DNA from: a virus
DNA length: 64,000 bases
Virus record (IMG/VR): IMGVR_UViG_3300009155_000044
Location: 1-64,000 of that record
Reading direction: 5' to 3' (one strand)
Part shown: positions 36,349 to 43,077 of the stretch, piece after piece
How the letters are laid out: the number at the start of each line of letters is the position of its first letter
How positions within the stretch are numbered: position 1 is the stretch's first letter
Notes under the pieces: model-generated
What the model saw: only the letters and a program-made list of their open reading frames with translations
The model's database searches: none
Told to the model about the DNA's origin: nothing
Made by a program: the position numbers and the translations under genes

Positions 36349-36774
36349 CTAGTGATTAACTATCATGTTCAATTTCCCACAGATGAACCGAATATTTTTT
36401 GCTTTTTTAAGCTGTACCCAAGATTCACGATTCCTATCAATAAACCATGAGAACTTGCTTTTTTGTGAGAGAAGGGAGCGGTAAAAGTTTTTGCCATTGA
36501 TAACTTTCTTTTCACCGTTTGGCAGAGTGAAGCTGATGCTAAAGAACTTTCCCTTACTGGCTTGAACTAGCGCTTCCAAGTGCGCGAACATTTTTTTCTG
36601 CTTTGCCATGCGGCAGAAGTGAGAGTTCAGCAGCATGAATGCTAGGGCTGCGCCCGTCACGATCCAAAGGACGAGGAAAAAGTAAAAGATGTTATGGCGC
36701 GAGATGTGAACGCCAAGGGCATTCATTTCGAGAGAGACAGCAATAAGTGAGGTGGTGGGCAAGAAGAATTTCAT
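36349..36774 (-). CDS. Membrane-anchored KGKFFSI-family protein, 141 aa
   Basis: Two hydrophobic segments (residues 3-18 and 29-52, IFYFFLVLWIVTGAALAF) precede a domain with SKGKFFSISFT, INGKNFYRSLL, FIDRNRESWV and FICGK, paralogous to the 30843 gene. The added membrane anchor suggests the same domain works in two locations. Leaderless promoter TTGCGC, 16 bp, TATAGT, 8 nt. Confidence 0.68.
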   Translation of the reverse strand: MKFFLPTTSLIAVSLEMNALGVHISRHNIFYFFLVLWIVTGAALAFMLLNSHFCRMAKQKKMFAHLEALVQASKGKFFSISFTLPNGEKKVINGKNFYRSLLSQKSKFSWFIDRNRESWVQLKKAKNIRFICGKLNMIVNH

Positions 36775-36855
36775 GATTCCCTACTATACATGAGAGAGAG
36801 TAACGCGCAAGTCTTTTTTTTTGAATTTAAAGTATTTTTTTTCTGAAATTCGCTG

Positions 36856-36884
36856 TTGACAAGGGCGGAGGCGTGAGATGTTAG
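36856..36884 (+). promoter_or_regulatory. Plus-strand promoter of module 11
   Basis: TTGACA, 17 bp, TGTTAG. Confidence 0.55.
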
Positions 36885-36892
36885 ATGAGAGA

Positions 36893-36974
36893 GCGAATTG
36901 ATAACTCGTTGATTTTCAACGACTTACGCGGGCGCGGGGCGCAAATTGCTAGTGCGTTGATTTTCAACGACTTA
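36893..36974 (+). repeat. Twin-palindrome module 11
   Basis: Near-identical to module 10 including flanks; core GCGCGGGGCGCAAATTG. The terminator at 36997-37022 follows. Confidence 0.82.
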
Positions 36975-36996
36975 CAACAGCGCATTTTCTAGCAAC

Positions 36997-37022
36997 AAAA
37001 AAACCCACCCTTTCGGGTGGGT
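36997..37022. terminator. Terminator copied with module 11
   Basis: ACCCACCC-TTTC-GGGTGGGT with A7, same as at 36309. Confidence 0.8.
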
Positions 37023-37037
37023 CGAGTTTGCCAGCAC

Positions 37038-37282
37038 TAGTGATTAACCATCATGTTCAATTTTCCACAGATGAACCGACGTCAGTCGGGAAGATTGTGC
37101 CAACCAAAGTACTCATCTTCCTGACCATGTAGCCTATCCTTTTCGCGCTGAGATTGAATAGTGCGATTGCTCTTACAGTATTCGCAGCTGCCATGGTTGC
37201 GGCAAGTGCGGTCAAAGGCTAAACTGCGGCGATACTGAACGCGCTTTTCTTTACCGTATTTGATTGCTTTTTCTAGGCTCAT
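37038..37282 (-). pseudogene. Chimera: truncated zinc-ribbon paralog joined to tail of the KGKFFSI gene
   Basis: ORF 37082-37282 codes 66 residues nearly identical to the start of the 29184 protein (first zinc knuckle kept, second lost) and stops at TGA after LPD. In the same frame the DNA continues RFICGKLNMMVNH and TAG, the C-terminus of the 36349 gene, with about two changes in 43 bases. A segmental duplication has fused unrelated gene ends. Promoter TTGCGC/TATAGT is intact. Confidence 0.7.
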
Positions 37283-37368
37283 ATTTTGATTCCCTACTAT
37301 ACATGAGAGAGAGCAACGCGCAAGATCTTTTTATATGATTTATTATTTTTTTTTCTTGAATTTCGCGG

Positions 37369-37397
37369 TTGACAAGGGCGGAGGCGTGAGATGTTAG
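37369..37397 (+). promoter_or_regulatory. Plus-strand promoter of module 12
   Basis: TTGACA, 17 bp, TGTTAG. Confidence 0.55.
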
Positions 37398-37405
37398 ATG
37401 AGAGA

Positions 37406-37487
37406 GCGAATTGATAACTCGTTGATTTTCAACGACTTACGCGAACGCGGGGCGCGAATTGCTAGCGCGTTGAAAGTCAACGAGTTA
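37406..37487 (+). repeat. Twin-palindrome module 12
   Basis: Second palindrome CGTTGAAAGTCAACG, core CGAACGCGGGGC. The terminator at 37510-37535 follows. Confidence 0.82.
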
Positions 37488-37509
37488 CAGCGCTGCATTC
37501 GCGAGCAGC

Positions 37510-37535
37510 AAAAAAACCCACCCTTTCGGGTGGGT
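37510..37535. terminator. Terminator of the 37550 gene
   Basis: ACCCACCC-TTTC-GGGTGGGT with A7. Confidence 0.82.
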
Positions 37536-37549
37536 CGAGTTTGCTAGTA

Positions 37550-37687
37550 TTAGTCTTCGACTGGATCTTCCACTTGAGCGTAGAACTCATCTAGGAAAGC
37601 GTCGTATTCCGCCACCTCACCCGCATCAGCGGGCCAATGTGGGGAAATGTTATCGAATAGGTTGTGGAAGGTAGTGGTATCGTTCAT
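37550..37687 (-). CDS. Hypothetical acidic protein, 45 aa
   Basis: MNDTTTFHNLFDNISPHWPA then an acidic tail. Not recognised. It sits in a complete unit: TTGCGC, 16 bp, TATACT, 8 nt, ATG, gene, terminator. Confidence 0.65.
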   Translation of the reverse strand: MNDTTTFHNLFDNISPHWPADAGEVAEYDAFLDEFYAQVEDPVED

Positions 37688-37768
37688 GATCCCCTAGTAT
37701 ACCAGACTGCGGGAAAGGCGCAAGACATTTTATTCATTTAAAAGATTTTCTTTTCTTGAATTTCGCCC

Positions 37769-37797
37769 TTGACAATGGCGCGGGGCGTATTTGTTAT
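37769..37797 (+). promoter_or_regulatory. Plus-strand promoter of module 13
   Basis: TTGACA, 17 bp (GC-rich, unlike the other spacers), TGTTAT. Confidence 0.6.
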
Positions 37798-37805
37798 ACG
37801 GAGGG

Positions 37806-37887
37806 GCGAATTGATAACTCGTTGATTTTCAAGGGGTTACGCGAACGGGGGGCGCGAATTGCTAGCGCGTTGATTTTCAACGAGTTA
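37806..37887 (+). repeat. Twin-palindrome module 13
   Basis: First palindrome decayed (TTTTCAAGGGGTT, as in module 3), second CGTTGATTTTCAACG. Two terminator hairpins follow (37921-37943, 37963-37983). Confidence 0.82.
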
Positions 37888-37920
37888 CAACGACGTATTT
37901 TGCTAGTGCTAGTATAACAG

Positions 37921-37983
37921 AAGCCCACCCTTTCGGGTGGGCCGACTTGCTAGCGTTAGGAGTGCCCACCCTTTCGGGTGGGC
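37921..37983. terminator. Tandem CCCACCC-TTTC-GGGTGGG hairpins
   Basis: Two copies 40 bp apart downstream of the 37997 minus-strand gene; likely duplicated terminators. Confidence 0.7.
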
Positions 37984-37996
37984 TAGTTTACTAATG

Positions 37997-38179
37997 TCAG
38001 ACATCGCATCCTTGACTCTGAAGGGACTTTTTAATTTCCTCCCATCGGCAAGCAGCTTGTTCAGCAAGCAGAGATGCTTCAACGTAAGCGTTAAGCGCTT
38101 CGCTCAATCTCTTTTCAAGACTGAGGATGATGATTTCATCGGTGAGGTGGAGGGATTCGGTTGCAGTGGTTTTTTCCAT
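37997..38179 (-). CDS. Hypothetical protein, 60 aa
   Basis: MEKTTATESLHLTDEIIILS followed by a long helix (RLSEALNAYVEASLLAEQAA). Start 38179 set by TTGCGT, 16 bp, TATAGT and 6 nt; the longer upstream frame would include the promoter. Confidence 0.6.
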   Translation of the reverse strand: MEKTTATESLHLTDEIIILSLEKRLSEALNAYVEASLLAEQAACRWEEIKKSLQSQGCDV

Positions 38180-38246
38180 GTTTTTACTATACGCGATGGA
38201 TGCGGGAACGCAAGTTTTATTTTTTCTTTTCAGAACTTTTTTCAAG

Positions 38247-38275
38247 GCACGAAAAAGCCCACTCTTTCGAGTGGG
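38247..38275. terminator. Terminator of the 38291 gene
   Basis: CCCACTC-TTTC-GAGTGGG with A5 on the left. Confidence 0.78.
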
Positions 38276-38290
38276 TTAAAGTTGATAGCG

Positions 38291-38482
38291 CTAGAGGCTT
38301 GTGATCCAATAGACTTTCGCGTTGTCAATGGCGTACATAGTTGCGCGATACAAGCGGCACTGCACTGATCGACCGCCATGCTGTTTCCAAAGCGCAATCG
38401 TTTCCGCGTGGAAAGCATCTGTCCAGCCATTGCTGTAACCTAAGTTTTTGTAACCTGCTTCAATCATTTCTTGCTCATTCAT
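38291..38482 (-). CDS. Hypothetical protein, 63 aa
   Basis: MNEQEMIEAGYKNLGYSNGW...CRLYRATMYAIDNAKVYW. Not recognised. First minus-strand unit of the block; TTGCGT, 16 bp, TATAGT, 8 nt to ATG. Confidence 0.62.
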   Translation of the reverse strand: MNEQEMIEAGYKNLGYSNGWTDAFHAETIALWKQHGGRSVQCRLYRATMYAIDNAKVYWITSL

Positions 38483-38591
38483 AGTCCCCTACTATAGGCG
38501 AGGGATGGCAGAACGCAAGTTTTATTTTGAACTTTTAGACGTTTTTTTCACGGCGGAAAAAGTTCCCAACGGAAGAAAAAAAGCTTGCGTT

Positions 38592-38619
38592 TCTTTCTCC
38601 ATGGGGTAAAGTGAAGGCA
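38592..38619 (+). promoter_or_regulatory. Leaderless plus-strand promoter
   Basis: TTGCGT, 16 bp, TAAAGT, 6 nt, ATG 38619. Same class as the minus-strand promoters, so the class is not strand-specific. Confidence 0.7.
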
Positions 38620-38786
38620 TGAACGAAATCACTAAAGCACAGAAATTGGCCATAGCTAAAATCACCGCATGGGAAAAAAAGATGTCAGAACTTGACACCT
38701 ACGATGAAATTGCCGATGCGTTAGAGCATGAACGGGATGCGCTAGAGTTCGGACGGGACAGCGCAAAGTATAACGGCGCACACTAA
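38619..38786 (+). CDS. Hypothetical protein, 55 aa
   Basis: MNEITKAQKLAIAKITAWEK, then an acidic helix. Not recognised. It is a complete leaderless unit followed by a terminator at 38792-38813. Confidence 0.6.
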   Translation: MNEITKAQKLAIAKITAWEKKMSELDTYDEIADALEHERDALEFGRDSAKYNGAH

Positions 38787-38791
38787 CCAAA

Positions 38792-38813
38792 CAGCCCGCC
38801 CGAAAGGGCGGGC
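38792..38813 (+). terminator. GC-rich hairpin terminator
   Basis: GCCCGCCC-GAAA-GGGCGGGC, short of T's on the plus strand. Confidence 0.65.
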
Positions 38814-38838
38814 ATCTAAACCTTAACACAAAATCAAA

Positions 38839-39033
38839 ATGACAAATCCGAATCCTAACTCTAACTCAATTTACAACATCCAAGAACTGGCGGATGTGTT
38901 ATTCAACACTAAAAATTTTAGCGGCAGTCAGATGAGAGCCATTAAAGAATGGGAGGATGAAAACGGCATCCTAACGCTGGACGAAAAGGTTGCCGCAATT
39001 CAGTTAGCGAATAAGATGTGGGACAACGCCTAA
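38839..39033 (+). CDS. Hypothetical protein, 64 aa
   Basis: MTNPNPNSNSIYNIQELADV, helical, ends KMWDNA. Not recognised. Followed by a terminator at 39051. Confidence 0.58.
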   Translation: MTNPNPNSNSIYNIQELADVLFNTKNFSGSQMRAIKEWEDENGILTLDEKVAAIQLANKMWDNA

Positions 39034-39050
39034 CGCTAGCAAGTCGGCCC

Positions 39051-39073
39051 ACCCTTCGGGGTGGGCTTTTTTG
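39051..39073 (+). terminator. Rho-independent terminator
   Basis: CCCACCCTTCGGGGTGGG followed by CTTTTTTG. Confidence 0.85.
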
Positions 39074-39334
39074 TTAGACTAGCGCTAGCAAGTACCCCCC
39101 CCATTTCTCAAAAAGATGTTAGAGCTATCCTAACAGAAGCGGCGGGGGGGACATTCTCCTCAATCTACGACTAGTCTCCAAACCAAAAGAACCAAACAGC
39201 GCTCTCCAGACCACCCCCCCCAATTAAAAAAAACCAAACCTAAAAAACACTAAAATCCCCGAACAAAAACAGAAAAAAAACCAAACGCCCAAAACTAGAA
39301 ATCAAAAAAAACAGAAAAAAGTGTAAAAAAAAAA
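39074..39334. other. A/C-rich intergenic boundary before the morphogenesis genes
   Basis: No gene seen. It contains C8 (39096), G7 (39146) and C8 (39215) homopolymer tracts, then about 120 bp of almost only A and C (AACCAAA-type). The C8 and G7 tracts could pair. It may be the leader of the structural operon or a replication-related region. Confidence 0.4.
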
Positions 39335-40132
39335 GTGAGCACTCTTTACAGCAATCTTCCCTCTAGCATCATCTTTTCTGGAATTGAAACAAATTTCGCA
39401 TCGCTCTCTTCTAGCATCAGTTTCTCCTCTAAACTAGAAGAGAATAAGAATCTCTCTCTTGCCCCGAATCAAAATTTTAAAATTGGCGGCAGTTTAGAGT
39501 CTAAAATTAGTCTCAACTTTTTTGCCGCGCAAAACTCAAATTTCTCAGGAGCATCACTAGTTTTGTCCTCACTCACTGGAGATGTTTTTAGCAGCATCAA
39601 AATTGGAAGTGTAGTTTTTAGTGGTTGCTACTTGGAAAACTTGTCTGTTGAAATTGTTCCCTTCTCGCCAGTCATCATGACCGCAGATTTTATTTGTTTA
39701 AAAACTATAGATAGTAATGGATTATCCCCGTCCACTGCACTAGCTTCCTCTCCAGAGAGTGGCAGTGGAATTTGCTATGGTCATAACATCACATCTTTTA
39801 ATGACACTCTTTTAACAAACACAAAAGAGAGTTTATCGTACAAAGTTTCCTGCAATCGCACTCCAGTATACACTCTTGGAAATGTTGATGCCACATCTTG
39901 CTTCTTAGACTCTGTAGTGAAAGAAATATCCATCAAGTCAGACAACATTAAACAATTCATAAACTATCAGAGCTACGGCGATATTTTATCAGTAAATTTA
40001 AACACTGAACTGCCCCAAACTTTAGGCACCATTTCTTTTTCTAGCGCATCAAAAATAGTTTCACAAAATCTCTCAATAAGTTCCGAAGATGTGCTCGCTG
40101 GCCAAGTTACTTTGCGCGAAATAGTTTTGTAA
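39335..40132 (+). CDS. Putative virion structural protein, 265 aa, GTG start
   Basis: Ser-rich and beta-rich (SSSISFSSKLEENKNLSLAP, GSLESKISLNFF). The segment with a Cys followed by ENLSVEIVPFSPVIMTADF resembles the C-terminal region of the tail-tube-like paralogs at 55312 and 56688 (RLDSESFSSS...TVDLVF). Probably a tail or head-completion protein. No ATG fits near the start; GTG 39335 is used after an A-rich tract. Confidence 0.5.
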   Translation: MSTLYSNLPSSIIFSGIETNFASLSSSISFSSKLEENKNLSLAPNQNFKIGGSLESKISLNFFAAQNSNFSGASLVLSSLTGDVFSSIKIGSVVFSGCYLENLSVEIVPFSPVIMTADFICLKTIDSNGLSPSTALASSPESGSGICYGHNITSFNDTLLTNTKESLSYKVSCNRTPVYTLGNVDATSCFLDSVVKEISIKSDNIKQFINYQSYGDILSVNLNTELPQTLGTISFSSASKIVSQNLSISSEDVLAGQVTLREIVL

Positions 40133-40148
40133 GTGTAATTTATTTTAG

Positions 40149-40880
40149 ATGTCCAAGAAAAAAATTGAAAAACCAGTCGCTCAATTACAAATTCATTCTC
40201 AAATTGAGCATTCCATAAAATTAAAACAAAGAAAATTTAAATTCACAGACAAACAAAGAAAATTCTTAGAAATTGCTCTTGAACCTCAAAACTCTATCAT
40301 TTTTGTAGCTGGACCAGCAGGTTCTGCAAAAAGCTATTCTAGCATTTATGTTGCTTTGCAGCTTTTAATGTCGGATCGAGACAAGCAATTGCTCTACGTT
40401 CGCAGCATCATCGAGAGTGCTGACAAAGGACTAGGAAGTTTGCCAGGAGACATGGCTGAAAAATTTGATCCATTTCTCATGCCGCTATACGATAAACTAG
40501 ATGAGATGGTGGAAACTCCAGACATAGTTTGGTTAAAAACGCAAGAAAAAATTGCAGCTATTCCAGTAAACTTTTTGAGAGGAGCAAATTGGAGCAACAA
40601 AGTCATTGTTGTGGATGAAGCTCAAAACTTCACTTTCAAAGAACTAACAACAGTGATTACTCGCATTGCCGAAGGCTCTAAACTCATGATTTGCGGCGAC
40701 TACATGCAAAGTGACATTGGCTCACGCTCTGGTTTTCGTGAAATGTTTGAACTGTTCAATGATGAAGCTAGCCGCGAGCGAGGAGTGCAGTGTTTTGGCT
40801 TCGATAATTCCGACATTGTGAGAAGTGAAATTCTCAAGTTTTTAGTTTCTAAGTTAGAAACTCGATCAGCAAAAGTGTAA
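40149..40880 (+). CDS. phoH: PhoH-like ATPase
   Basis: FVAGPAGSAKSYSSIYVALQ (Walker A variant G-P-A-G-S-A-K-S), LPGDMAEKFDPFLMPLYDKL and KVIVVDEAQNFTFKELT (Walker B) are characteristic of PhoH. SKLMICGDYMQSD follows as in the family. PhoH proteins are P-loop ATPases common in phages, some with RNA-helicase/nuclease partners; the phage role is unknown. Confidence 0.9.
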   Translation: MSKKKIEKPVAQLQIHSQIEHSIKLKQRKFKFTDKQRKFLEIALEPQNSIIFVAGPAGSAKSYSSIYVALQLLMSDRDKQLLYVRSIIESADKGLGSLPGDMAEKFDPFLMPLYDKLDEMVETPDIVWLKTQEKIAAIPVNFLRGANWSNKVIVVDEAQNFTFKELTTVITRIAEGSKLMICGDYMQSDIGSRSGFREMFELFNDEASRERGVQCFGFDNSDIVRSEILKFLVSKLETRSAKV

Positions 40881-40888
40881 AAGGAATT

Positions 40889-40948
40889 GGGGCCGCTGCA
40901 ACACTTAGCCGTGTAGGCTACTAGTATTCGAAAATGCAGCGAGTCCCC
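40889..40948 (+). ncRNA. Candidate compact RNA with H-type pseudoknot
   Basis: Outer pairing GGGG (40889) with CCCC (40945) and GCTGCA (40895) with TGCAGC (40935). Inside, ACAC (40901) pairs with GTGT (40911), and its loop TAGCC (40906) pairs with GGCTA (40916), forming a tight pseudoknot. All helices are perfect within 60 nt. It lies between phoH and the zinc-ribbon/sigma genes. No known family is recognised. Confidence 0.5.
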
Positions 40949-40973
40949 ATTTAAAATAATAGAATTATAATTT

Positions 40974-40995
40974 TATACACTTATAATAAGTGTAT
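40974..40995. promoter_or_regulatory. Palindrome abutting a start codon
   Basis: TACACTTATAATAAGTGTA is a near-perfect palindrome ending 1-2 bases before ATG 40996; it contains TATAAT. Possible operator over a promoter, or a leader hairpin. Confidence 0.5.
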
Positions 40996-41355
40996 ATGAA
41001 TAATATTTTTTGTTTTGAGTGCGGAAATAAACACTCTTACACTTACTCGAAACCAAAGTTTTGCTCAAATTGTGGGTCAGGGTTCAGCCTAGTTAAAACT
41101 GCTCTTAAAACAGCGTTAGCTCATGCTATTCAAGAAGATGAAGAAGATGAAGAAGATCTTGATTCTTCTGATTTTTCAGATGCTGTGCGCGTTCCCAAGC
41201 TTCGCAGCCTAGCAGTAGATGTAGAGTCAGACTACGAGGGTACTTCCAGTTTTAAACTAGGATCTTTATTTGGATCTAATTCTGACGACTCTCCTAGACG
41301 CAAAAAATCAACCCAAAATTTTGAAGATTTTATTGAAAAAAAGCGTGTCCAATAA
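40996..41355 (+). CDS. Zinc-ribbon protein, 119 aa
   Basis: CFECGNKHSYTYSKPKFCSNCG gives C-x2-C...C-x2-C at residues 5-26, then an acidic stretch (EDEEDEEDLDSSDF) and a basic C-terminus. Directly precedes the sigma-like gene, overlapping it by 11 nt. Such N-terminal ribbons with acidic linkers may contact RNA polymerase or DNA; this is inference. Confidence 0.7.
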   Translation: MNNIFCFECGNKHSYTYSKPKFCSNCGSGFSLVKTALKTALAHAIQEDEEDEEDLDSSDFSDAVRVPKLRSLAVDVESDYEGTSSFKLGSLFGSNSDDSPRRKKSTQNFEDFIEKKRVQ

Positions 41356-42028
41356 AACCTCATACACTGAACACTATGCAACAATTGATGCTGTAGTTCA
41401 AAAGTTTCAAAAAAAATGGCAACTCAAAGCTATTGCTTGGTTTGATTTTGAAGATGTATCTCAAATGGTCAAGCTGCACATTTATAAAAAGTGGCACATG
41501 TGGGACGAGTCGAAACCTCTTGAACCATGGATTGCTCGAATTACTAGCAATCAAATCAAAAACATTATTCGAAACAACTACACAAACTATGTGCGTCCAT
41601 GCATGAATTGCGAGTTTAACATGGGCGGCACACTATGTGCTAAAAATTCATCTGGAAATCAAGAAGAATCTTGCAGCGACTATGCTAAATGGTCAAAATT
41701 AAAAAAAATTGGCTACGGAATAAAAATGCCTCTATCCATTGAGAATCATACTGTAGAAGTTGATCAAAAACAAGACTCTTACATTCATTTTGATTCATCA
41801 CTAGAAGAGTTGAACAAAATGATGAAAAACTCTTTATCGGCAGAGTATTACACAGTTTATGTTATGCTTTTTTTAGACAAAAAATCAGAAGAAGATGTTG
41901 CAGAGTTTATGGGTTATAAAACAAATGAGAAAAACCGCAAAGCTGGCTATAAGCAAATCAAAAATTTAAAGAATATGCTGAAAAATAAAGCTAAAGAAAT
42001 CATTTATCAAAACGATATCATCAAATGA
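41345..42028 (+). CDS. Sigma-factor-like protein (probable late transcription)
   Basis: AIAWFDFEDVSQMVKLHIYKKW followed by KPLEPWIARITSNQIKNIIRNNY matches sigma region 2 (the D-x-x-Q...W...N...R core helices) as in T4 gp55-type and ECF-like sigma factors. A Cys cluster (CMNCEFNMGGTLC...C) and a C-terminal region with SAEYYTVYVMLFLDKKSEEDVAEFMGY resembling region 4 follow. GTG 41345 chosen to limit overlap to 11 nt. It likely redirects host polymerase to late promoters. Confidence 0.72.
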   Translation: MSNKTSYTEHYATIDAVVQKFQKKWQLKAIAWFDFEDVSQMVKLHIYKKWHMWDESKPLEPWIARITSNQIKNIIRNNYTNYVRPCMNCEFNMGGTLCAKNSSGNQEESCSDYAKWSKLKKIGYGIKMPLSIENHTVEVDQKQDSYIHFDSSLEELNKMMKNSLSAEYYTVYVMLFLDKKSEEDVAEFMGYKTNEKNRKAGYKQIKNLKNMLKNKAKEIIYQNDIIK

Positions 42029-43077
42029 CTCTACTCCCAGAACAAGAAGCTGCTATTCAAGAGATTGTTAAATCAACAACTGATTTAAATGAAATTGTAC
42101 GCCTTGTGTTTAACAACTCTAGCCTCGACGGCAGAAGCAGAGAGGGCCGATTAGTTAGATCTTATCTTATTAGCAGCAAAGTTAAATTCAAAACAACAAA
42201 AAGAGAGAAAGTAGATCCTTTAGACTTTTCTCCAGAGCAAAGAAAATTCATCATTGCAAATGCTAATGCTGGACTATCATCTTTAGCCATTGCTCGCTTG
42301 ATATTTCCACTACAAGATGTGGGAGCGCTCTCAATTGAGCAGAGATCAGTCTTAGATGTGATTAGAGAAGAGAATCCAGACTTTACCCCAAGCTCTGATG
42401 TGGACACTCCCTTGGGCAATTATATTGCGCCAAAATCACCAGGAAGAATTGTAAAAAAAATCAATGATGCAACTGGCAGTTCATTAGAAGATGAAAAACT
42501 CAATCGACAGCATAAAATCTGCATAGATCGTTTGGGAATTAATTTAAATAATTCTCGCTTTTTAACAATTGTTAATAATTACACTTCAAAAGAAGATAGA
42601 GTCTTATTTGAAGAAGAATTTGTTCGTTTAACATGGGACAAGCCAGATTTAACATCTGATGAGTTGAACTTGTACATGAATGTGTGCAAAGAAATTATTA
42701 GTTTAGAAATTGTTAGCAAACATTTAAACAAACTAAACGATGCTTTTGATGTTGCTAGCGATAATGATGAAATGACGGTTCGATTAGCAGAAATCATCAA
42801 AGCAAAAAGCTCAGAATATCATCAGTGTGAGAGTCGCATTGAAAACTTAACAAAAAAACTACAAGGAGATCGATCTGAGCGAATGAAGAGCCGCCATAAA
42901 GAGAATTCTTCTATATTATCACTAGTTCAATTTTTTCAAGATGAGGAAGAGAGAGTCAACATGGTTCGCATTGCGGAAATGCAGCGGCAACTAGTAAAAG
43001 ATGAGGCTGAAAAGATTGAAGGAATGGCTGACTGGAAAGCTAGAGTTTTAGGAATTTCAATTGAAGATGTGCTTTAA
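42025..43077 (+). CDS. Hypothetical protein, possible small terminase or regulator, 350 aa
   Basis: N-terminal region with STDLNEIVRLVFNNSSLDGRS and FSPEQRKFIIANANAGLSSLAIARLIFP, helix-turn-helix-like, then long helical segments with a coiled coil (YHQCESRIENLTKKLQGD). It overlaps the sigma gene by ATGA and lies two genes before the large terminase. Small-terminase function is possible from position only. Confidence 0.5.
   Translation: MTLLPEQEAAIQEIVKSTTDLNEIVRLVFNNSSLDGRSREGRLVRSYLISSKVKFKTTKREKVDPLDFSPEQRKFIIANANAGLSSLAIARLIFPLQDVGALSIEQRSVLDVIREENPDFTPSSDVDTPLGNYIAPKSPGRIVKKINDATGSSLEDEKLNRQHKICIDRLGINLNNSRFLTIVNNYTSKEDRVLFEEEFVRLTWDKPDLTSDELNLYMNVCKEIISLEIVSKHLNKLNDAFDVASDNDEMTVRLAEIIKAKSSEYHQCESRIENLTKKLQGDRSERMKSRHKENSSILSLVQFFQDEEERVNMVRIAEMQRQLVKDEAEKIEGMADWKARVLGISIEDVL

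Noticed and set aside
28050-37887. CRISPR array
   Set aside because: The palindromic repeats are spread through 10 kb between genes, with a conserved GC-rich core instead of unique spacers; no cas genes.
40889-40948. tmRNA 5' end (GGGGCCG start)
   Set aside because: No tRNA-like acceptor partner, T-arm or tag ORF follows; the element closes on itself within 60 nt.
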